NCBI GenBank assembly: GCA_045604405.1
Contig: JAZUNZ010000047.1
Span: forward strand, 1 to 64,000
Length of the DNA stretch: 64,000 bases
Direction of reading: 5' to 3'
From: UMGS1649 sp045604405
GTDB lineage: Bacteria > Bacillota > Clostridia > TANB77 > CAG-465
Notes under the pieces: model-generated
What the model saw: only the letters and a program-made list of their open reading frames with translations
What the model was told of the DNA's origin: nothing
Databases searched by the model: none
Part shown: positions 1 through 8,284 of the stretch, piece after piece
Position numbering within the stretch: position 1 is the first letter of the stretch
How the letters are laid out: each line of letters starts with the position of its first letter
Position numbers and translations under genes: made by a program

Positions 1-79
1 CGCCTTGAGGCGTTGCTAATAACAAGCCTTATAGGCGCATAGTAAAATGCCCCCAGCTAAGCTGGGGGATTATTTACTG
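1..79 (+). mobile_element. Right end of an IS200/IS605-type element (partial)
   Basis: The first 79 bases match the right end of the IS200-type element near 6.8-8.3 kb: a CGCC-TTGA-GGCG hairpin, then a strong CCCCCAGC-TAA-GCTGGGGG hairpin, then TATTTACTG. The two sequences diverge directly after TACTG, which places the element end at or just before base 79. The transposase of this copy lies outside the window. A subterminal hairpin at the right end is characteristic of elements mobilised by HUH-type TnpA. Confidence 0.8.
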
Positions 80-108
80 TTGAAAAATGAGCAATTTTGT
101 GATATACT
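80..108 (+). promoter_or_regulatory. Sigma-A promoter abutting the IS200 end
   Basis: TTGAAA (80-85) and TATACT (103-108) are separated by 17 bases. The -35 box starts at the first base after the shared IS end, so the insertion left a working-looking promoter immediately downstream. It would drive the gene starting at 159. Confidence 0.55.
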
Positions 109-158
109 ACTAAAAGTACTAAATAATACTTTAAAAATAATTTTGGGGAGGACATATA

Positions 159-704
159 ATGGAAAAAGAAAATGAGAAAAAAACAAATAACTCAGTTGAG
201 GAGCTGATCGATGCAATAAATCGGCGCAATCAAATAATATCTGATGATGAATATATGCAGTGGCTATATGATTTTTCAGAGGAATATCCTAGGTTTACAG
301 ATGATACCTGGCTATACAATAAGAAGGGGATAACGGGAGGAGATTGGAAACAAGTTAGAAGATTATCCGATTTTTATAATGGAATATCACATTATCATAT
401 CAAAAATCTTTTAAAACCTACAATTGAGGATGGTGCCAAATGTTATACTATTAAATATAAAGACAAGTATTTTACAATTGGTTTGTTTGTGGGTCAAGGA
501 GCAATATGCTTTGCTTTATTACATAGCACTACTCCAAAGAAATATGTTATTTTTGAGAATATAATGAATGATGTAGAAGATAAGGATTTTCTTTCTAAAA
601 GCAAGTATTTAATTAAACTGCAAAATATCATTATTGATTTAAAATCAAAAGATATTGATCCTCAAGTTATAAAATCAATGGTAAATTCTGTACTTGATGA
701 TTAA
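159..704 (+). CDS. Hypothetical protein, 181 aa
   Basis: I do not recognise a family. The start is supported by GGGGAGG nine bases upstream of the ATG. The protein is soluble, with no signal peptide or membrane segment, and its N-terminal third is charged. It contains a Trp/Tyr-rich stretch (about residues 35-65) and a hydrophobic strand-like core (about 95-130). It lies between an IS200 end and another unknown gene in the same direction, so it is plausibly accessory. No catalytic motif is visible. Confidence 0.6.
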   Translation: MEKENEKKTNNSVEELIDAINRRNQIISDDEYMQWLYDFSEEYPRFTDDTWLYNKKGITGGDWKQVRRLSDFYNGISHYHIKNLLKPTIEDGAKCYTIKYKDKYFTIGLFVGQGAICFALLHSTTPKKYVIFENIMNDVEDKDFLSKSKYLIKLQNIIIDLKSKDIDPQVIKSMVNSVLDD

Positions 705-742
705 AAAACATTTCTAAAATAATTTTTGGGAGGGAAAATATT

Positions 743-1597
743 GTGAAAAAGAATTTTATGAGAGATGTTATTATCCGGATAATGGTGGAGACAAAAGAAA
801 CGTCTGTTGCTATTTCTTCTGTAATATATGTGGCAGAAGAGCTTGCGTCCACAGGAATGAATGAAAGATACGAAGTCTTGGATATTAACAGGGCATATTT
901 GTTGCAGACGGTAATGGACGTTGGCATTTTTGAAATTGGCGAAATAGGAAGAGACATAAAATTAAAAAGTCCAGAAGATATAGAACAGTACGAACAAGAC
1001 TGTATTGTTTCAGAAGAATTTAAAGAAAAGGTGAAAGAGTGTGTAAAAAAACTTGAACAACCGCTGTTATATACCTGCTTAAATGTAGATCAAGCGGCAA
1101 AAATTGAAGAAGAAATTAAAAACAATACGGTATATATAAACTGGTTATTTAAGATGATAGACAACTTTAAAACATTTTCCAGCAAGGACTATATGTTAGC
1201 AAAAAACGGAAAAGAACTTGCATATTTTACAATGATTTCTAATTTCTATCATATGGTAAACAGATATTGCAAGGATAATATAATTGGTTCGTATACATCT
1301 TTTCCTCACAGTCATATTGTGTCGTATATGACAAAGGAAAAAATGCGGTACTTAAAAATTACAAGATTTGAGTATGGTGCAAATGTCCACTACGTTATAA
1401 ATGAATGCGACAGCAGCCCAATAGCAGCATATTTTCCGGATGTTGCTGTAGGAGCACATTGTGCAAGTTACAAGGCAAGAGTAAACAAATTAAGCACAAT
1501 AAGAAAAACACTTACACATGCTTGTAAAATGCACATTCCATATTCAAGGATAAAATGCATGCTTGACCAAATATATGGTATAGGTGATGACGACTAA
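743..1597 (+). CDS. Hypothetical protein, 284 aa
   Basis: This begins at GTG with GGGAGGG about six bases upstream; the ATG three codons into the protein lies in a poorer context. No known family is recognised. It is mainly helical by composition, cytosolic, and carries several Cys and His residues in the last 90 residues without a regular zinc-binding spacing. It follows the gene at 159 by 38 bases and ends at a strong hairpin terminator, so the two probably form one transcription unit. Confidence 0.6.
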   Translation: MKKNFMRDVIIRIMVETKETSVAISSVIYVAEELASTGMNERYEVLDINRAYLLQTVMDVGIFEIGEIGRDIKLKSPEDIEQYEQDCIVSEEFKEKVKECVKKLEQPLLYTCLNVDQAAKIEEEIKNNTVYINWLFKMIDNFKTFSSKDYMLAKNGKELAYFTMISNFYHMVNRYCKDNIIGSYTSFPHSHIVSYMTKEKMRYLKITRFEYGANVHYVINECDSSPIAAYFPDVAVGAHCASYKARVNKLSTIRKTLTHACKMHIPYSRIKCMLDQIYGIGDDD

Positions 1598-1603
1598 AAT
1601 AAA

Positions 1604-1637
1604 TTGCGGTAGCTATTGCTACCGCGATTTGTTTGTT
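1604..1637. terminator. Bidirectional intrinsic terminator
   Basis: GCGGTAGC (1606-1613) pairs with GCTACCGC (1618-1625). A T-rich tail follows on the + side and A/T-rich DNA on the other, between two convergent genes. Confidence 0.8.
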
Positions 1638-1644
1638 TTTTCGT

Positions 1645-1884
1645 TTATTTAGACAATTCTTTTTTACAGTTTTCACAAACATTTTTGTCTTTAAAATGAG
1701 TAATGTTTGTTCCTTCACCACAGAAGATACAGCAAGGTTCATATTTTTTAAGTATAATATTTTCACCTTCAACGTAGATTTCGATAGAGTCTTTGATATT
1801 TAAATTTAAAGTTCTTCTAAGCTCCATTGGAAGAACAACTCTACCTAATTCATCTATTTTTCTAACTATTCCTGTTGACTTCAT
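1645..1884 (-). CDS. abrB: AbrB/SpoVT-type transcriptional regulator with zinc-binding tail
   Basis: The first 50 residues are a typical swapped-hairpin AbrB DNA-binding domain (MKSTGIVRKIDELGRVVLP, then LRRTL and an IEIY strand). The C-terminal 30 residues carry two Cys pairs, CIFC and CENC, in a zinc-knuckle arrangement common in clostridial AbrB paralogues. The start has GAGGTGG upstream. Family members are transition-state regulators that form dimers or tetramers and bind AT-rich DNA. It is a monocistronic gene convergent with the unknown gene to its left. Confidence 0.9.
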   Translation of the reverse strand: MKSTGIVRKIDELGRVVLPMELRRTLNLNIKDSIEIYVEGENIILKKYEPCCIFCGEGTNITHFKDKNVCENCKKELSK

Positions 1885-1948
1885 ATAATTTCCACCTCAG
1901 GAAAATAATAACATATATATATATAAAATACAAGCAGTACTTTCAATA

Positions 1949-2434
1949 CTAGTGGTGATAACTTTCATTATTTATAATTTTAAACGATCTAAACAATTGC
2001 TCTAGAAGAAACATTCTTATAAGTTGATGAGGAAATGTAAGCTTGGAAAAGGAAATAATTTCATTTCCTTTATTCTTAACAGACTCTGCTAGTCCTAAAC
2101 TTCCACCAATTACAAAATTAATTGTAGAGTTTCCAATTGTAGTTACTTTAGATATTTTATCGCTTAATTCTACAGAAGAATATTCTTTACCTTTTTCATC
2201 TAGCACGAATGTATATGAATTGGGAACATTTAGTTTTGTAAGAATGGCATTTGCTTCTTTTTCCTTTACAACTGAACAGTTTCCTTCATTTAAGATAGAG
2301 GGTAAACGTTCATCTTTTAACGTTATAATTTCAATTTTACAATATTTAGAAAGCCTTTTTAAATATTCTGCTTGCATATCTTTAAGATAAGATTCTTTTA
2401 AATCTCCAACACAAATAATTCTAATATTTATCAT
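1949..2434 (-). CDS. rlmH: 23S rRNA (pseudouridine1915-N3)-methyltransferase RlmH
   Basis: This SPOUT-class methyltransferase uses SAM to methylate pseudouridine 1915 in helix 69 of 23S rRNA. The C-terminal knot region is well kept: FVIGGSLGL followed by ISFSKLTFPHQLIR and the terminal YHH. Its length of 161 aa is close to the usual 155-160. The ATG overlaps the stop of the upstream metallo-hydrolase by four bases (ATGA), indicating translational coupling. walJ-rlmH neighbourhood is common in Firmicutes. Confidence 0.95.
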   Translation of the reverse strand: MINIRIICVGDLKESYLKDMQAEYLKRLSKYCKIEIITLKDERLPSILNEGNCSVVKEKEANAILTKLNVPNSYTFVLDEKGKEYSSVELSDKISKVTTIGNSTINFVIGGSLGLAESVKNKGNEIISFSKLTFPHQLIRMFLLEQLFRSFKIINNESYHH

Positions 2435-3225
2435 AAGACATACTCCTCAAAAGACATATCACGAGTTGCACAGTGAATGTTGAAATCTTTTAAATCAAAA
2501 CCATTATTTTGTAGGGTAGTGTTTACGCAAAACATTGCTTGTTCAGGCTCGTTGTTATTTTGACTTATATGACCCAAAATAAAATCTCTTTTACCATTAC
2601 GAGCTAAATTTAATATTAGGTTTGAAGTGTCATCATTGGAAAGATGCCCAATATCGCTTTGTATTCTGCATTTAAGAGGATAAGTATAATTTCCTAATAA
2701 AAGTAGATTCCTATCATAATTAGATTCTATTAAAGACAAATTAGAGTCTATTAGATGTTCATATATCTTCTCATTTACACAACCCAAATCTGTTGCAATA
2801 GTAAGAGTACTATCACCATTTTTTAGAGTATATCCAACAGGCTCAACCGCATCGTGAGATGTTTTAAATGGTGTAACTAAAATATCTCCAATGTAGATGC
2901 TTGTCTCAGGTTCAACTAAGAAAAATTCTGGTGAGGCCTTAATCTTATCTGCGTATTTGTTTAGTATATAATTGCTAGTGCCTTTAGTTGCATATATTGG
3001 AATGTTTGTTTTATTTATAAAAGTAGTAAGGCCTTTAATATGGTCTGAATGTTCATGAGTAATAAACAAGGCAGATATATCTGCTATACGCATATTTAAA
3101 TTATCCAGACAAGTTGTAAGTGCCTTAAAAGATACCCCAATGTCTACAAGAACTGTAGAAGTTGGGGATTTTATTAAGTACATATTGCCAGAACTACCAC
3201 TAAATAATGGATAAAGTTTAAGCAT
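2431..3225 (-). CDS. walJ: MBL-fold metallo-hydrolase WalJ/YycJ
   Basis: This is a metallo-beta-lactamase-fold protein of 264 aa. The metal-binding signature HEHSDH is near residue 57, with later metal ligands at TSHDA and DLG and a GHIS near the end. YycJ/WalJ proteins are cytoplasmic nuclease-like enzymes tied to the WalRK regulon and DNA repair in Bacillus. Here the gene sits upstream of and overlaps rlmH; no walRK genes are in view. Confidence 0.9.
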   Translation of the reverse strand: MLKLYPLFSGSSGNMYLIKSPTSTVLVDIGVSFKALTTCLDNLNMRIADISALFITHEHSDHIKGLTTFINKTNIPIYATKGTSNYILNKYADKIKASPEFFLVEPETSIYIGDILVTPFKTSHDAVEPVGYTLKNGDSTLTIATDLGCVNEKIYEHLIDSNLSLIESNYDRNLLLLGNYTYPLKCRIQSDIGHLSNDDTSNLILNLARNGKRDFILGHISQNNNEPEQAMFCVNTTLQNNGFDLKDFNIHCATRDMSFEEYVL

Positions 3226-3237
3226 AATTAATCCTTT

Positions 3238-4500
3238 CTAATCTGTTATATCATATTCTATATTTGCACCTAGTGCTTTAAATTTGTCTACAATATTTTC
3301 ATAACCGCGATCTATGTGATGTATATCATAAATTTCTGTTGTTCCGTGAGCCATAAGGCCAGCTATTATCATAGCAGCACCAGCTCTTAAATCCATAGCT
3401 TTAACAGGAGAACCATATAGCTCTTTAACACCAGTAAACATTGCAGTTCTGTCATGATAAGAAATGTTTGCTCCCATTTTTACTAGTTCTGCTGTATATT
3501 GGAAACGAGATTCCCATATACTTTCAACTATTAAGCTACTTCCAGAAGAAAGTGTAAGATAAGTTCCAAATTGAGGTTGCATATCTGTAGGAAAGCCTGG
3601 GTAAGGTAAGGTTTTAATATTTATAGCTTTTGGAGTTTTAGTCATTTTAACTCTAATGCTATCTTCATACTCTGTAACTTCAGCACCAGATTCTATAAGC
3701 TTTGCAGTAATTGGTTCCATATGTTTTGGAATACAGTTTTTTACCAAAACATCACCTTTTGTTGCTGCAGCAGCTACCATAAATGTACCAGCTTCAATTT
3801 GATCTGGAATTATTGCATAACTTGAAGTTTGTTTTAAACTCTTAACACCAGTAACTTTTATAACATCAGTACCAGCACCCTTAATATTTGCGCCAACTGA
3901 GTTTAAGAAGTTAGCAACGTCAACTATGTGTGGCTCTTTAGCACAATTTTCAATTGTTGTGACACCGTCTGCAAGAGTAGCAGCAAGAATTCCATTGATT
4001 GTTCCACCAACAGTTACAACATCAAAAAATATTGAACCGGCTGTCATTTTCTTTGCATTTGCATAAACGTTTCCACGTTTAACTTCAACATCAGCACCCA
4101 AACATTCAAAAGCCTTTATGTGCTGATCAATAGGTCTTGCACCTATATTACATCCACCAGGTAGACTTATTTGAGCATGACCAAACCTGCTAAGTAAAGC
4201 GCCTAAAAGATAATATGATGCTCTAAATTTGCTAGTTAAATCATATGGCGCAGTTGTAGTATGTATATTAGTATTATCTATAATTAATTCATGTTCAGAA
4301 ATATATTCGATTTTTGAACCTAAACTTTCAAGTATTTTTATAAAAGCACGAATGTCTGAAATGTTAGGAACATTTTCTAAATGGCATTTGCCATTTACAA
4401 GTAAAGTAGCAGGAATTATGGCAACAGCAGCGTTTTTAGCTCCAGAAATTGTTACTTCTCCTTCTAATTTACAAGGACCATTTACTATTATTTTATTCAC
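3238..4500 (-). CDS. murA: UDP-N-acetylglucosamine 1-carboxyvinyltransferase MurA
   Basis: This catalyses the first committed step of peptidoglycan synthesis, transferring enolpyruvate from PEP to UDP-GlcNAc. At 420 aa it has the full two-domain EPSP-synthase-like length. The catalytic loop is seen as LPGGCNIGARP, whose Cys is the fosfomycin-target residue, so the Cys form of the enzyme is predicted. It begins at GTG with AGGGGG upstream and lies 12 bases before walJ on the same strand, so murA-walJ-rlmH is probably one operon. Confidence 0.96.
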   Translation of the reverse strand: MNKIIVNGPCKLEGEVTISGAKNAAVAIIPATLLVNGKCHLENVPNISDIRAFIKILESLGSKIEYISEHELIIDNTNIHTTTAPYDLTSKFRASYYLLGALLSRFGHAQISLPGGCNIGARPIDQHIKAFECLGADVEVKRGNVYANAKKMTAGSIFFDVVTVGGTINGILAATLADGVTTIENCAKEPHIVDVANFLNSVGANIKGAGTDVIKVTGVKSLKQTSSYAIIPDQIEAGTFMVAAAATKGDVLVKNCIPKHMEPITAKLIESGAEVTEYEDSIRVKMTKTPKAINIKTLPYPGFPTDMQPQFGTYLTLSSGSSLIVESIWESRFQYTAELVKMGANISYHDRTAMFTGVKELYGSPVKAMDLRAGAAMIIAGLMAHGTTEIYDIHHIDRGYENIVDKFKALGANIEYDITD

Positions 4501-4618
4501 TTTTATCCCCCTTAAATGATTTATGTATATATGATATTCGTTTGTTTTCTTTGCAATCCAAGTATAGCATATTCGTATAAAAAATACAACCTAATACCAA
4601 ACAAATACCATATGTATT

Positions 4619-4831
4619 TTATTTTTCTGTACTATCTCTTGAATTTAAACAAGATGGCTTACTACAAGTTAGGCTTTTACAGTTGTTTGTAAAGCAAGTT
4701 AGACAGTTTTCTATTTGGGCAAAGCTTGAGAATAATGCTAGATTTTTACCGCAAATATAGTGGGTTGGAGTAATAGGCATTTTAGGGTTTAAACAACATA
4801 GGATTGAATTTATTAAATTAGCGTTAGCCAT
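4619..4831 (-). CDS. Small cysteine-rich protein, 70 aa
   Basis: A strong AAGGAGG site lies seven bases before the ATG, so the frame is probably real. The product has nine Cys residues, including CC, CLTC and CSKPSC, that could bind a metal or form disulfides. No signal peptide is evident. It lies upstream of murA on the same strand, divergent from the methyltransferase gene. The family is not recognised. Confidence 0.6.
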   Translation of the reverse strand: MANANLINSILCCLNPKMPITPTHYICGKNLALFSSFAQIENCLTCFTNNCKSLTCSKPSCLNSRDSTEK

Positions 4832-4954
4832 AACATCCTCCTTAATGTAAATCTCCTGATATATTATATGAATTTGTTATTTTATTGTGCTCTCCAAGGA
4901 AATCTCTACTTTTATTTTTGTACATATTATGTTAAAATATTTGTGAGGTACATT

Positions 4955-5707
4955 ATGGAAAGAATAGATGATTTAAATTTAAATGGCAAGAAAATAATCC
5001 AAGACACAGATTTATTTTTATTTGGAATGGATTCTGTGCTTCTTGCAAACAAAATTAAAGGGACAAATAGTAATAGTATTATTGTAGATTTGGGGACAGG
5101 TTCATGTGTTATGCCAGTTATAATTTGTGAGAAAAATAAAATAGGAAAAATAATTGGTGTAGAGTTACAAGACAAAATGTATGAGCTTGCAGTTAAAAAC
5201 GTAGAATATAACAATTTGCAAGATAAAATATGTGTGCTAAAAGAAAATCTTAAAAATGTAGAGAGTATACGAAAATATATAATGGAATTAATGGGGAAAG
5301 ATAAAGTAGATGTTGTTATATCTAATCCTCCATATAAAAAGATTGGTACAGGAAGCAAAAATGATGGAGATGAAAAATATATCGCACGTCATGAAGTTAT
5401 GTGTGAGCTTGAAGATGTGTTTATGACAGCGTCGAAATTATTAAAATTTAAGGGGAAGCTTTACCTTGTACACAAGCCAGAAAGAATAGCAGATTTAATA
5501 ACATTGGCTAGAAAATATAAATTAGAGCCTAAAGAAATTCAATTTTTACAACCAACAGTTAACAAAAAGCCTAGTATAGCTTTAATAGAATACGTATTAG
5601 GTGGAGGTAATGAATGTGTGGTTTTGCCAAGTTTAATTGAGTACGATAAAGAAGGAAACTATACTAAAGACATTTTGGATATATACGATATGACGAGCAA
5701 TGAATAA
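4955..5707 (+). CDS. tRNA1(Val) (adenine37-N6)-methyltransferase-like protein
   Basis: This Rossmann-fold SAM methyltransferase of about 250 aa belongs to the YfiC/TrmN6 group. The N-terminus matches the group pattern (a TDLFLFGMDSVLLAN-like start), motif I is VDLGTGSCVMP, and the catalytic motif is NPPY in VISNPPYKK, typical of N6-adenine or amino-group methylation. The frame is open further upstream (from 4868), but the ATG at 4955 has GTGAGG before it and matches family N-termini. It is probably followed by a separate promoter for the next gene. Confidence 0.8.
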   Translation: MERIDDLNLNGKKIIQDTDLFLFGMDSVLLANKIKGTNSNSIIVDLGTGSCVMPVIICEKNKIGKIIGVELQDKMYELAVKNVEYNNLQDKICVLKENLKNVESIRKYIMELMGKDKVDVVISNPPYKKIGTGSKNDGDEKYIARHEVMCELEDVFMTASKLLKFKGKLYLVHKPERIADLITLARKYKLEPKEIQFLQPTVNKKPSIALIEYVLGGGNECVVLPSLIEYDKEGNYTKDILDIYDMTSNE

Positions 5708-5716
5708 CACATGCAC

Positions 5717-5744
5717 TTGAAAAAACAGGGGGTTATGGTATAAT
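5717..5744 (+). promoter_or_regulatory. Sigma-A promoter
   Basis: TTGAAA (5717-5722) and TATAAT (5739-5744) are 16 bases apart, with TGG before the -10 giving an extended -10 feature. It sits about 60 bases before the start of the unknown gene at 5807. Confidence 0.6.
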
Positions 5745-5806
5745 ATTTGAAAATATATATTAATAAGAATAGTTAAAACTAAACTTAGCTAGAAAGGATA
5801 TACATT

Positions 5807-6142
5807 ATGGAAAAAAAGATATTTGGACTTACTGAGGAACAAATAACACGGCAGAGTGGAGACACATTTATTGAACGGTTGACGGATGAACAGATAGATG
5901 CTTTTTTGCAAAGTGAATATCCAAAGGACAAAAGGTATTCGAGCTCATTTATTAAAAACAAAGAGTATATCTATGTGAGTATAGACGAAAACAACGGAGA
6001 TCGTAATTTTCATTTTACTCTTTATGATTTTTGTGTTATAGGTTGCAGCAGATCTTCTATATGGATAAAATATCTCTATCAAATTTTTGGTGAAGAATAC
6101 AAACAAGCATATTTAGCAGACTGTGCAAAAGTATTTGATTAA
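5807..6142 (+). CDS. Hypothetical protein, 111 aa
   Basis: GAAAGGA lies upstream of the ATG, a promoter lies before it, and a hairpin terminator follows directly, so this is a convincing single-gene unit. The product is soluble, acidic in the first half and aromatic-rich in the second (IWIKYLYQIF). No family, signal or catalytic motif is recognised. The IS200-type element begins just after its terminator. Confidence 0.6.
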   Translation: MEKKIFGLTEEQITRQSGDTFIERLTDEQIDAFLQSEYPKDKRYSSSFIKNKEYIYVSIDENNGDRNFHFTLYDFCVIGCSRSSIWIKYLYQIFGEEYKQAYLADCAKVFD

Positions 6143-6144
6143 GA

Positions 6145-6178
6145 AAAAAGTTCTCGCAAATTTTGCGGGAACTTTTTA
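6145..6178 (+). terminator. Intrinsic terminator
   Basis: AGTTCTCGCAAA pairs with TTTGCGGGAACT with one wobble, followed by TTTTTATA. Confidence 0.8.
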
Positions 6179-6237
6179 TATGAAATATAATCTTCCGGCT
6201 TTGCCGGTAGTAGAGTAGGCTTAAGCTTTGTAGTATA

Positions 6238-6304
6238 AAAACTCCTTTCGTGATATAATATCAAGCATTCCGACATGCAGATATAAAAACGAAAGGAGTT
6301 TTTG
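6238..6304 (+). promoter_or_regulatory. Leader hairpin sequestering the tnpA ribosome site
   Basis: AAAACTCCTTTCG (about 6238-6250) is a perfect complement of CGAAAGGAGTTTT (6290-6302), which contains the AAAGGAG ribosome site and ends in a T run. It can act as a terminator against read-in transcription and as a block on translation. Both controls are known for IS200 leaders; here this is inferred from the sequence. Confidence 0.75.
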
Positions 6305-6306
6305 TT

Positions 6307-6795
6307 ATGCAACCAATCTTTAACAAAAAAGCTAAAGATGATTACGACAACAGTAACAGTTTAGCACATACTAAGTGGAATTGCAAATATCACATTGTAT
6401 TTGCTCCAAAATATAGAAGAAAGATATTTTATGGACAAAAGAGAGTAGAAATAGGAAAAATATTAAGACAAATATGTGATTGGAATGAGGTGAAAATTAT
6501 TGAGGCTGAAGTTTGCCCAGACCATGTCCATATGTTTGTAGAAATACCGCCTAAATTGGCAGTATCAAAATTTATGGGAATATTAAAGGGCAAAAGCAGC
6601 CTAATAATTTATCAGAGGTGGTCAAATTTGAAATATAGATATGGACAAAGAAGTTTTTGGTGTAGAGGCTATTATGTGGACACAGTAGGGAAAAACGCCA
6701 AAAGAATAGCAGAGTACGTAAGAAATCAATTGAATGAAGATATGATATATGATCAAATATCAATAAAAGAATACCAAGACCCGTTTAACGGGTAG
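6307..6795 (+). CDS. tnpA: IS200-type transposase TnpA (Y1 HUH)
   Basis: This is a single-domain HUH transposase of 162 aa that cuts and rejoins single-stranded element ends. The HUH motif is HVHMF (about residue 77). The family start WNCKYHIVFAPKYRRK is intact, and a C-terminal helix with the catalytic Tyr is expected in GYYVDTVGKNAKRIAEYV. The length is normal for IS200 and no tnpB is present. The gene looks functional, but the right end of its element is disrupted, so this copy may be immobile. Confidence 0.95.
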   Translation: MQPIFNKKAKDDYDNSNSLAHTKWNCKYHIVFAPKYRRKIFYGQKRVEIGKILRQICDWNEVKIIEAEVCPDHVHMFVEIPPKLAVSKFMGILKGKSSLIIYQRWSNLKYRYGQRSFWCRGYYVDTVGKNAKRIAEYVRNQLNEDMIYDQISIKEYQDPFNG

Positions 6796-6931
6796 CGGGT
6801 AGTCCAAAGGACGCGCGTGTCGGAATAGCTAAACGCCTTGAGGCGTTGCTAATAACAAGCCTTATAGGCGCATAGTAAAATGCCCCCAGCTAAGCTGGAC
6901 TTGTCAACAAAAAGTAGACACAAAAAAGCAC

Positions 6932-7750
6932 TTATCGAAACCCTAATTGAATTTTATATTCAATTGGGGTTTTGTAATTTAATGCATAACTAGGCCTATA
7001 TTCATTATTATCTACTACAACATCTTTTATAAAATCTTGGACTGTGTTATAATTATCTACATCAAAGTCAATATACATTTCTTTTTTTAGCCATCCATTT
7101 TTGGATTCTATAACAGGATTATCTGTGGGAGTGCCAACTCTAGACATTGATCTTGTAATAAAGAAATCTTCTAGTATATTGTTAAATGATTTAGAGGAAT
7201 ATATTGCGCCTTGATCTGTGTGAAATATTGTTTCAAGGTCTTTATATCCTCTTTTTATTTTGTTTTCTAACATTTCTTTTAGAGCTGCTCTGTGATTTTG
7301 CGTATTTGCACCGTATTTTGACTCTCTAACATCTGAACCGACTATTTCTCCATTAAACACATCTAAATAAAATGTCCAATCATACAATCTTTTTTTAAAG
7401 CCAAATGTTGTTGTGTCTGAAACAACTTTTTCAAATGGTCTTGATGTATTCCAGTTACTACTTATTATATTAGGATATTTAATTGATTCTTCTCCTGTTT
7501 TCTTATATTTGTAATGTTTAGCTTTTGATTTTATTTTTAATGCTTTACATACTTTATGAACCAAATTATCTGACACAATCCAACCGGTTTCTCGACGTAT
7601 TAAAGCATTTATTCTACGATAACCATAACTAGGTTTTCTATTATGAATTTCTTCAATTAGTTCTTTTAAATCCAATCTATTAATTTCATTAACATTTAAA
7701 ACATCTTTGTTTTTTAGCCATTTGTAGTAACCACTTCTAGATACTTTCAT
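6932..7750 (-). CDS. IS3-family transposase OrfB (DDE integrase domain)
   Basis: The protein shows the HTH_21 region (SRSGYYKWL, then KPSYGYRRI) and an rve-type DDE core: D in VVSDTTTF, D in HTDQGAIYSS, and E in DNPVIESKNGWLKKE. The in-frame open stretch continues upstream of this ATG through a typical leader (EFEIVLALSAEFNVKSLCEY), so the functional product is probably an OrfAB fusion made by -1 frameshifting in orfA. No internal stop is seen. Confidence 0.93.
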   Translation of the reverse strand: MKVSRSGYYKWLKNKDVLNVNEINRLDLKELIEEIHNRKPSYGYRRINALIRRETGWIVSDNLVHKVCKALKIKSKAKHYKYKKTGEESIKYPNIISSNWNTSRPFEKVVSDTTTFGFKKRLYDWTFYLDVFNGEIVGSDVRESKYGANTQNHRAALKEMLENKIKRGYKDLETIFHTDQGAIYSSKSFNNILEDFFITRSMSRVGTPTDNPVIESKNGWLKKEMYIDFDVDNYNTVQDFIKDVVVDNNEYRPSYALNYKTPIEYKIQLGFR

Positions 7751-7821
7751 ATATTCGCATAAAGACTTAACATTAAACTCGGCACTTAATGCTAATACAA
7801 TTTCAAATTCTCCTTGTTTAA

Positions 7822-8169
7822 CTATTTGAATATTACAACTGAACCATCTCCTTTCACAATGTAACCTTTTTTTAATCTTTCATTTTCAATTCTTAATTTC
7901 ATGTTTTCATATTCAAGTTTTTCCAAATCTGAAAGATTCTTTCGGTTTTGATATTTAGATAACGGATTACCTGGCTTCTTTTTGTTAATTAATCCTTCTT
8001 CGCCTTCTGCCAAATATATTCTTGTCCATCTTCTGACAGTGCCACTTTCTATATTTTCTTCTTTAGCCACCTGTTTAGAAGATAATCCTTCCACCACAAC
8101 TTTATTAACTATTTTTAATTTTTCTTCTTTGCTCCAATATCTATTTTTACCACCTTTTGGTCTTCCCAT
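7822..8169 (-). CDS. IS3-family transposase OrfA (helix-turn-helix)
   Basis: This 115-aa protein has an N-terminal helix-turn-helix (KLKIVNKVVVEGLSSKQVA, then GTVRRWTRIY) and a leucine-zipper-like C-terminus (YENMKLRIENERLKKG). It binds element ends and multimerises in this family. A run of seven A residues on the coding strand (complement of 7867-7873) near its end can support -1 slippage into the orfB frame, which stays open from there. Confidence 0.92.
   Translation of the reverse strand: MGRPKGGKNRYWSKEEKLKIVNKVVVEGLSSKQVAKEENIESGTVRRWTRIYLAEGEEGLINKKKPGNPLSKYQNRKNLSDLEKLEYENMKLRIENERLKKGYIVKGDGSVVIFK
7867..7873 (-). promoter_or_regulatory. Putative -1 programmed frameshift site (A7)
   Basis: The coding strand reads TTA AAA AAA GGT in the orfA frame. 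A slip of -1 here enters the orfB frame, which has no stop until the orfB end. This is the usual arrangement for IS150-like elements. Confidence 0.65.
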
Positions 8170-8284
8170 AATATATTCCTCCTTAACAATATTTTAACAC
8201 AAACCAAAAATGAAAGTAGATTTTTGTGTCTACTTTCATTTTACCACTTCAGCTAAGCTGGGGGATTATTTACTGACATCTTAA

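Larger units (their letters stand above)
6899..8249 (-). mobile_element. IS3-family (IS150-like) insertion sequence
   Basis: Both genes of the element run on the minus strand. Imperfect terminal repeats share AAAGTAGACACAAAAA: the left end starts near TTGTCAACAAAAAGTAGACAC and the right end reads, in complement, TGGTAAAATGAAAGTAGACA. It lies inside the right-end hairpin of the IS200-type element. Exact tips are uncertain by one to three bases. CAGCTAAGCTGG appears on both sides of the insertion. Confidence 0.9.
6181..8275 (+). mobile_element. IS200/IS605-type element, split near its right end by a nested IS3-type element
   Basis: The left part holds a CCGGC-TTT-GCCGG hairpin (about 6194-6207), a leader hairpin and a tnpA gene. 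The right part (6833-6898 plus 8250-8275) matches the element end at 1-79, but a 1.35-kb IS3-type insertion separates its halves. The right boundary follows from the divergence of the two copies after TACTG. The left boundary is uncertain by several bases, as no second left end is in the window. Confidence 0.8.

Noticed and set aside
1..6898. A composite transposon bounded by the two IS200-type ends
   Set aside because: IS200-type elements move alone as single strands and the genes between them (murA, walJ, rlmH) are core chromosomal genes.
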